From assembly GCF_006547145.1 (NCBI RefSeq), contig NZ_CP041244.1:5084001-5148000 (forward strand): 64,000 nucleotides of DNA, written 5' to 3'. This document shows, one piece after another, positions 60,342 to 64,000 of this stretch. Each line of letters opens with the position of its first letter. Positions within the stretch are counted from its first letter, which is position 1. The notes under the pieces were generated by a model. That model worked only from the letters and a program-made list of their open reading frames with translations. It searched no databases and was not told the DNA's origin. This DNA comes from Actinomadura sp. WMMA1423 (GTDB taxonomy: Bacteria > Actinomycetota > Actinomycetes > Streptosporangiales > Streptosporangiaceae). A program made the position numbers and the translations under genes.

Positions 60342-61924
60342 CTCTGGGAATCCGCTACGCCGCGCGCTCCGACGTGGGCATGCTGCGCGAGGGCAACGAG
60401 GACTCGGCGTACGCGGGGTCGCACCTGCTCGCGGTGGCCGACGGCATGGGCGGGCACGTCGGCGGCGAGATCGCGAGCGCCGCGGCCATCGAGGCGCTCC
60501 GGGCGCTCGACAAGGACCTTCCCGCCACCGAGCTGCTGGCCGCGCTCGAGCACACGGTCAAGACGGCGAACGACAACCTGCACCGCATCGTGGAGTCCGA
60601 CCCGGCCCTCCAGGGCATGGGGACGACGCTGACGGCGATGCTGTGGGCGGGCAACCAGGTCGCGCTGGTGCACATCGGCGACTCGCGCGCCTACCTGCTG
60701 CGCGACGGCAGCCTGTTCCAGATCACGCACGACCACACCCTGGTGCAGTCGCTGGTCGACGAGGGCCGGATCAGCCCGGACGAGGCGGCGTCGCACCCGC
60801 AGCGGTCGCTGCTGCTGCGGGCGCTGGACGGCCGCGGCGAGGTCGACCCCGACCTGTCGCTGCGCGAGGCGAAGGTCGGCGACCGGTACCTGCTGTGCTC
60901 CGACGGCCTGTCGGGCGTCGTCACGGCGGAAACGATCTTCCAGGTGCTCACCGACGTGGACGACCCCGAGCAGGCCGTCCGGCAGCTGATCGACCTGGCC
61001 AACCGGGGCGGCGGCCCCGACAACATCACCTGCGTCGTCGCCGACGTCGTGGACCTGGAGCGCCAGCCACCGACGGGCGGCCCCGGCCACGCGGTGGGCG
61101 CGGCGGCCAACTCGGCGCCGCCGGAGCCGCCGGGCGGCGGGACGGGCCCGAACACCACCGTCGCCGACACCCCGGCCGGCCGGGCCGCGCAGCTGCGCGA
61201 AACCAGGCCGCAGCCGCCGGTGGCGGTCGACGAGATGCCGCCGCCGCAGGCCCCGATGCCGATGGGCGACCCGATGGCGCCCCCGCCGGCGCCGGGCGCG
61301 AGGCCGCAGGCACAGCAGATGCGGGCGAGGCGGGGCGGCACGCGCCGCTGGACGTGGCTCGTCGTCGTGGCGGGCGTGGTCGTCGTGGGCGTGGTGGCGG
61401 GCGGGTTCGTGCTGCTGCAGAACGTCCGGAACGGCTACTACATCGGCGCGAACAAGGCCGGCGAGGTCGTCCTCTACCGCGGGACGACGCAGAAGGTCCC
61501 GGGCCTCAGCCTGTCCCGCGAGGCGGCCAAGAAGGACCAGCCGAAGCAGACGATCCTGGTGGCCGACCTCCCGCAGGACCTCCAGCAGCAGGTCAAGGCC
61601 ACCTACACGGTGAAGGGCCCGGCGGCGCTGAAGCAGCTGGAGAGCGCCGTCTGCAAGTACTCGCTCATCGGGGAAGGCGGCAAGGTCGCCATGGTGAAGG
61701 GCCGGGGGCAGCAGAACTGCCGGGAGACCCCCGTCAAGTCCAGCGACATCCGGACCGACGAGCTTCCCGGTTCGGACGCCACCGCGATCCAGAAGGGCAC
61801 CTTCGTGTTCATCGGGCAGAAGGCGGCGCAGGCCAAGCTCGACCAGCTCGGCGACCGCCGGGAAGAGTGCAAGCAGCGCACCCCGTCCATCAAGGACTGC
61901 CCGTCCAGCGGGGGGAGCTCGTAG
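60338..61924 (+). CDS. pstP: PP2C-type Ser/Thr phosphatase PstP
   Basis: The 528-residue phosphatase has a cytoplasmic PP2C domain (1-240: NEDSAYAG, VADGMGGHVGGEIAS, HIGDSRAYLL, LCSDGLSGVV, RGGGPDNITCVV) with metal-binding Asp residues, a Pro-rich linker, one membrane segment (about 347-370) and an exterior tail with cysteines. It reverses PknA/PknB phosphorylation of the division and PG synthesis proteins. It overlaps fhaB and abuts rodA: same operon. Confidence 0.95.
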   Translation: MTLGIRYAARSDVGMLREGNEDSAYAGSHLLAVADGMGGHVGGEIASAAAIEALRALDKDLPATELLAALEHTVKTANDNLHRIVESDPALQGMGTTLTAMLWAGNQVALVHIGDSRAYLLRDGSLFQITHDHTLVQSLVDEGRISPDEAASHPQRSLLLRALDGRGEVDPDLSLREAKVGDRYLLCSDGLSGVVTAETIFQVLTDVDDPEQAVRQLIDLANRGGGPDNITCVVADVVDLERQPPTGGPGHAVGAAANSAPPEPPGGGTGPNTTVADTPAGRAAQLRETRPQPPVAVDEMPPPQAPMPMGDPMAPPPAPGARPQAQQMRARRGGTRRWTWLVVVAGVVVVGVVAGGFVLLQNVRNGYYIGANKAGEVVLYRGTTQKVPGLSLSREAAKKDQPKQTILVADLPQDLQQQVKATYTVKGPAALKQLESAVCKYSLIGEGGKVAMVKGRGQQNCRETPVKSSDIRTDELPGSDATAIQKGTFVFIGQKAAQAKLDQLGDRREECKQRTPSIKDCPSSGGSS

Positions 61925-63511
61925 ATGCAGTCGATCGGGGACCAGATCAGGGCCCACCTCCCGTACCAGCGGCGCAACGCGGCGTCGCTGGCGCTTCTCG
62001 TCTTCGCGATGGTCCTCACGCTGTCGGCGTTCGCGGAGGTCGGCCTCGCCCGTGACGGGAACATCCCGGGCGGCCTGTTCATCTACGGCGGCGGCCTGGT
62101 CGTGCTGGCCCTGGCCGCCTACGTCATCCAGGCGAAGTTCACCCCCTACGCCGACCCGCTGCTGCTGCCGCTCGCCGTGGCGCTGAACGGCATCGGGCTC
62201 GCGATGATCTACCGGCTCGACCTCGACACCAGCCACACCAAGAAGGTCGCGGCCGCGGCGGGCAAGAAGCTGCTCCCCGACGCCGCCGACGCGCCCGGCC
62301 AACTGATGTGGACGTTCGTCGGGATCGGCCTGTTCGTCGCCGCCGTGCTGATCATGCGTGACACCGACAAGCCGGACGCGCCGCTGTCGTTCACGCCGAA
62401 GACCGCGCAGCGCTACACGTACCTGATCGGGCTCAGCGCGGTCATCCTGCTGCTGCTGCCGATCGTCCCCGGCATCGGCGCGGAGATCAACGGCGCCCGG
62501 GTGTGGATCCATCTGGGTCCGTTCTCGGTGCAGCCGGGCGAGTTCGCGAAGCTCCTGCTGGTCGTGTTCTTCGCCGGCTACCTGGTGAACAAGCGGCAGG
62601 CGATGTCGCTGATCGGCAAGAAGTTCGGCCCGATCAGCCTGCCGCGGGCCCGCGACCTCGGCCCGATCATGGTGATCTGGTTCTTCTGCCTGGGCGTGCT
62701 GTTCATGCAGAAGGACCTCGGCACCGCGCTGCTGTTCTTCGGCCTGTTCGTGTCGATGCTGTACATCGCGACCCAGCGGGTGTCCTGGGTGGTGATCGGT
62801 GTCGGGCTGCTGGCGATCGGCATCTTCATCGCGACGCTGCTGCCGTTCATGGGCCACGTGAACCAGCGCATCGACATCTGGCAGAACCCGAAGCCCTACT
62901 TCGACGGCGGCTGCCTGCTGGAGACCGGCAAGGTCGTCCCGGTCAACCCCGACACCGACATCTTCAAGAAGTACAAGGCGCAGGGCAGCATCTCGCCGGG
63001 CTTCTCGGCCTGCGCCGAGCTGGGCGGAGAGTACTCCGACAGCGCGCAGCTCATGAAGGGCCTGTTCGCGCTCGGCCAGGGCGGCGTCCTCGGCACCGGG
63101 CTCGGCCAGGGCGAGCCGTGGCGGACGCCCCTGTCGTTCAGCGACTTCATCTTCGACTCGCTCGGCGAGGAGCTCGGGCTCACCGGGCTGATGGTGCTGC
63201 TGCTGATATACGCGTTGATCGTGCAACGCGGGATGAAGACGGCCGTGGCGGCGCGGGACCCGTTCCTGAAGCTGTTCGCGGGCGGCGTGTCGTTCGTGCT
63301 CGCCCTCCAGGTCTTCGTGATCGTCGGGGGCGTCACACGGCTCATCCCGCTCACCGGCCTGACGACGCCCTTCCTGTCCCAGGGCGGTTCGTCGCTGATG
63401 GCCAACTGGATCCTGATCGCGATTCTGGTGCGGATGAGCCACGACGCGCGCAAGCCGGCTCCGCAGGCGATCCAGGACGAGGGCATGACCCAGATCGTGA
63501 GCACGAGGTGA
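61925..63511 (+). CDS. rodA: SEDS-family glycosyltransferase (RodA/FtsW)
   Basis: The 528-residue membrane protein polymerises lipid II with the partner class B PBP encoded next. It has about ten membrane segments and the SEDS features GARVWIHLGPFSVQPGEFAKLLLVVFFAGYL, MQKDLGTALLFFG (conserved Asp), HVNQRIDIWQNP and SQGGSSLMANWILIAILVRMS. The exterior loop between DGGCLLET and FSACAELG has a Cys pair and is longer than usual. Starts directly after the pstP stop. Confidence 0.94.
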   Translation: MQSIGDQIRAHLPYQRRNAASLALLVFAMVLTLSAFAEVGLARDGNIPGGLFIYGGGLVVLALAAYVIQAKFTPYADPLLLPLAVALNGIGLAMIYRLDLDTSHTKKVAAAAGKKLLPDAADAPGQLMWTFVGIGLFVAAVLIMRDTDKPDAPLSFTPKTAQRYTYLIGLSAVILLLLPIVPGIGAEINGARVWIHLGPFSVQPGEFAKLLLVVFFAGYLVNKRQAMSLIGKKFGPISLPRARDLGPIMVIWFFCLGVLFMQKDLGTALLFFGLFVSMLYIATQRVSWVVIGVGLLAIGIFIATLLPFMGHVNQRIDIWQNPKPYFDGGCLLETGKVVPVNPDTDIFKKYKAQGSISPGFSACAELGGEYSDSAQLMKGLFALGQGGVLGTGLGQGEPWRTPLSFSDFIFDSLGEELGLTGLMVLLLIYALIVQRGMKTAVAARDPFLKLFAGGVSFVLALQVFVIVGGVTRLIPLTGLTTPFLSQGGSSLMANWILIAILVRMSHDARKPAPQAIQDEGMTQIVSTR

Positions 63512-63521
63512 CTACCCCCCT

Positions 63522-64000
63522 ATGAACATGGACAAGCCGGTTCGGCGGGTGGCGATCTTCGCGCTGCTGCTGTTCTTCGGACTGATGGCGCAGGTCAACT
63601 ACGTCCAGGGCAGCCAGGCCGAAGACCTGCGGACCGACGCGCGCAACAGCCGCCAGTACGCCGACGTGTTCAACTCGCCGCGCGGCCGGATCTCGGCGGG
63701 CGGCGAGGTGTTGGTGAGCTCGGAGAAGACCGGCAAGGACAACCCGAAGTACGGCCGGACCTACAAGGACGGGCCGGTCTTCGCGCCGATCACCGGGTAC
63801 TTCAACGGCAACGCCACGCAGGTCGAGCGGGCCTACAACTCGCTGCTCGGCGGCAAGGACAAGCGGATCACCCAGCAGCGCTGGTTCGACACGTTCATCG
63901 GCAAGAAGGCCGAGGGCGCGAACGTCGAGCTGACGATCGACCCGCAGGCGCAGCGCACCGCCTACGAGCAGCTGAAGGCGGGGGTCTCGAACGGCCGCCG
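63522..64000 (+). CDS. pbpA: Class B penicillin-binding protein PbpA (N-terminal part)
   Basis: The window ends after 159 residues. It has a basic N-terminus and a membrane segment (about 10-26: VAIFALLLFFGLMAQVNYV), then a PBP dimerisation-like domain (YADVFNSPRGRISAGGEVLVSSEKTGK, GYFNGNATQVERAYNSLLGGKD, ELTIDPQAQRTAYEQL). This matches mycobacterial PbpA, the transpeptidase partner of RodA. The catalytic domain lies beyond the window. ATG 63522 or 63528. Confidence 0.93.
   Translation, partial: MNMDKPVRRVAIFALLLFFGLMAQVNYVQGSQAEDLRTDARNSRQYADVFNSPRGRISAGGEVLVSSEKTGKDNPKYGRTYKDGPVFAPITGYFNGNATQVERAYNSLLGGKDKRITQQRWFDTFIGKKAEGANVELTIDPQAQRTAYEQLKAGVSNGR

Noticed and set aside
60209..63442. 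Very long open frame on the minus strand opposite pstP and rodA
   Set aside because: It lies antisense to two clearly conserved genes, its protein has no family resemblance and is rich in Arg, Gln and Gly as expected of a GC-rich shadow frame.

Overview
The DNA is very GC-rich with strong G/C third-position bias, GTG starts, Tat and lipoprotein signals, SSI-type inhibitor, many two-component systems and MFS pumps, and the envelope cluster fhaA-fhaB-pstP-rodA-pbpA. This points to a filamentous actinomycete chromosome; Streptosporangiales/Thermomonosporaceae (Actinomadura-like) is my guess, not something the sequence proves. No phage, integrase, CRISPR array or intact transposase was seen.

Layout. 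0-10.5 kb: small Cys protein, an OmpR-type two-component pair, membrane proteins, an acyl-CoA ligase, a secreted endonuclease/phosphatase-fold protein, a lone divergent EF-Tu, an MFS pump and an arginine deiminase. 10.5-18 kb: RsbW-like ATPase, a PAS/GAF sensor kinase carrying an odd in-frame insertion, a TPP-riboswitch-controlled HMP transporter (cytX), rhodanese, an SSI-like lipoprotein, a frameshifted scramblase-like gene and an Fpg/Nei glycosylase. 18-22 kb: copper cluster copZ / His-rich protein / copA behind two CsoR-type operators. 22-31 kb: MarR/old-yellow-enzyme pair, TenA (thiamine salvage, a functional partner of cytX), a deacetylase-glycosyltransferase fusion resembling MatB, an ECF sigma/anti-sigma pair, a solute-binding lipoprotein, a RibD_C reductase and a divergent HisI. 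31-44 kb: NarL-type two-component system and several regulator-plus-target pairs (XRE/SnoaL, TetR/MFS, MerR/FMN reductase/MFS). 44-53 kb: DUF1275 protein, large N-terminal-HTH STAND-type ATPase regulator, a second RibD_C protein, HD hydrolase, XRE-cupin/aminotransferase pair, MerR/hydrolase pair. 52.7-58.5 kb: orphan histidine kinase, beta-lactamase-fold pseudoenzyme, decayed TPR regulator, cysteine-dioxygenase-like protein, secreted repeat protein. 58.8-64 kb: tRNA-Leu(CAG) and the conserved fhaA-fhaB-pstP-rodA-pbpA operon, cut by the window end.

Most striking observations: (1) a roughly 140-bp element present three times, always between convergent genes, made of a conserved body plus a hairpin, with a compensatory base-pair change between two copies; (2) a Tat-exported beta-lactamase-fold protein whose catalytic Lys and Tyr motifs are gone and whose promoter shares a 20-bp site with an orphan sensor kinase; (3) an EF-Tu paralogue with natural substitutions at positions linked to pulvomycin resistance; (4) a HisI homologue with the metal-binding Asp triad replaced; (5) a 108-bp in-frame insertion in a kinase ATPase domain bounded by imperfect direct repeats.
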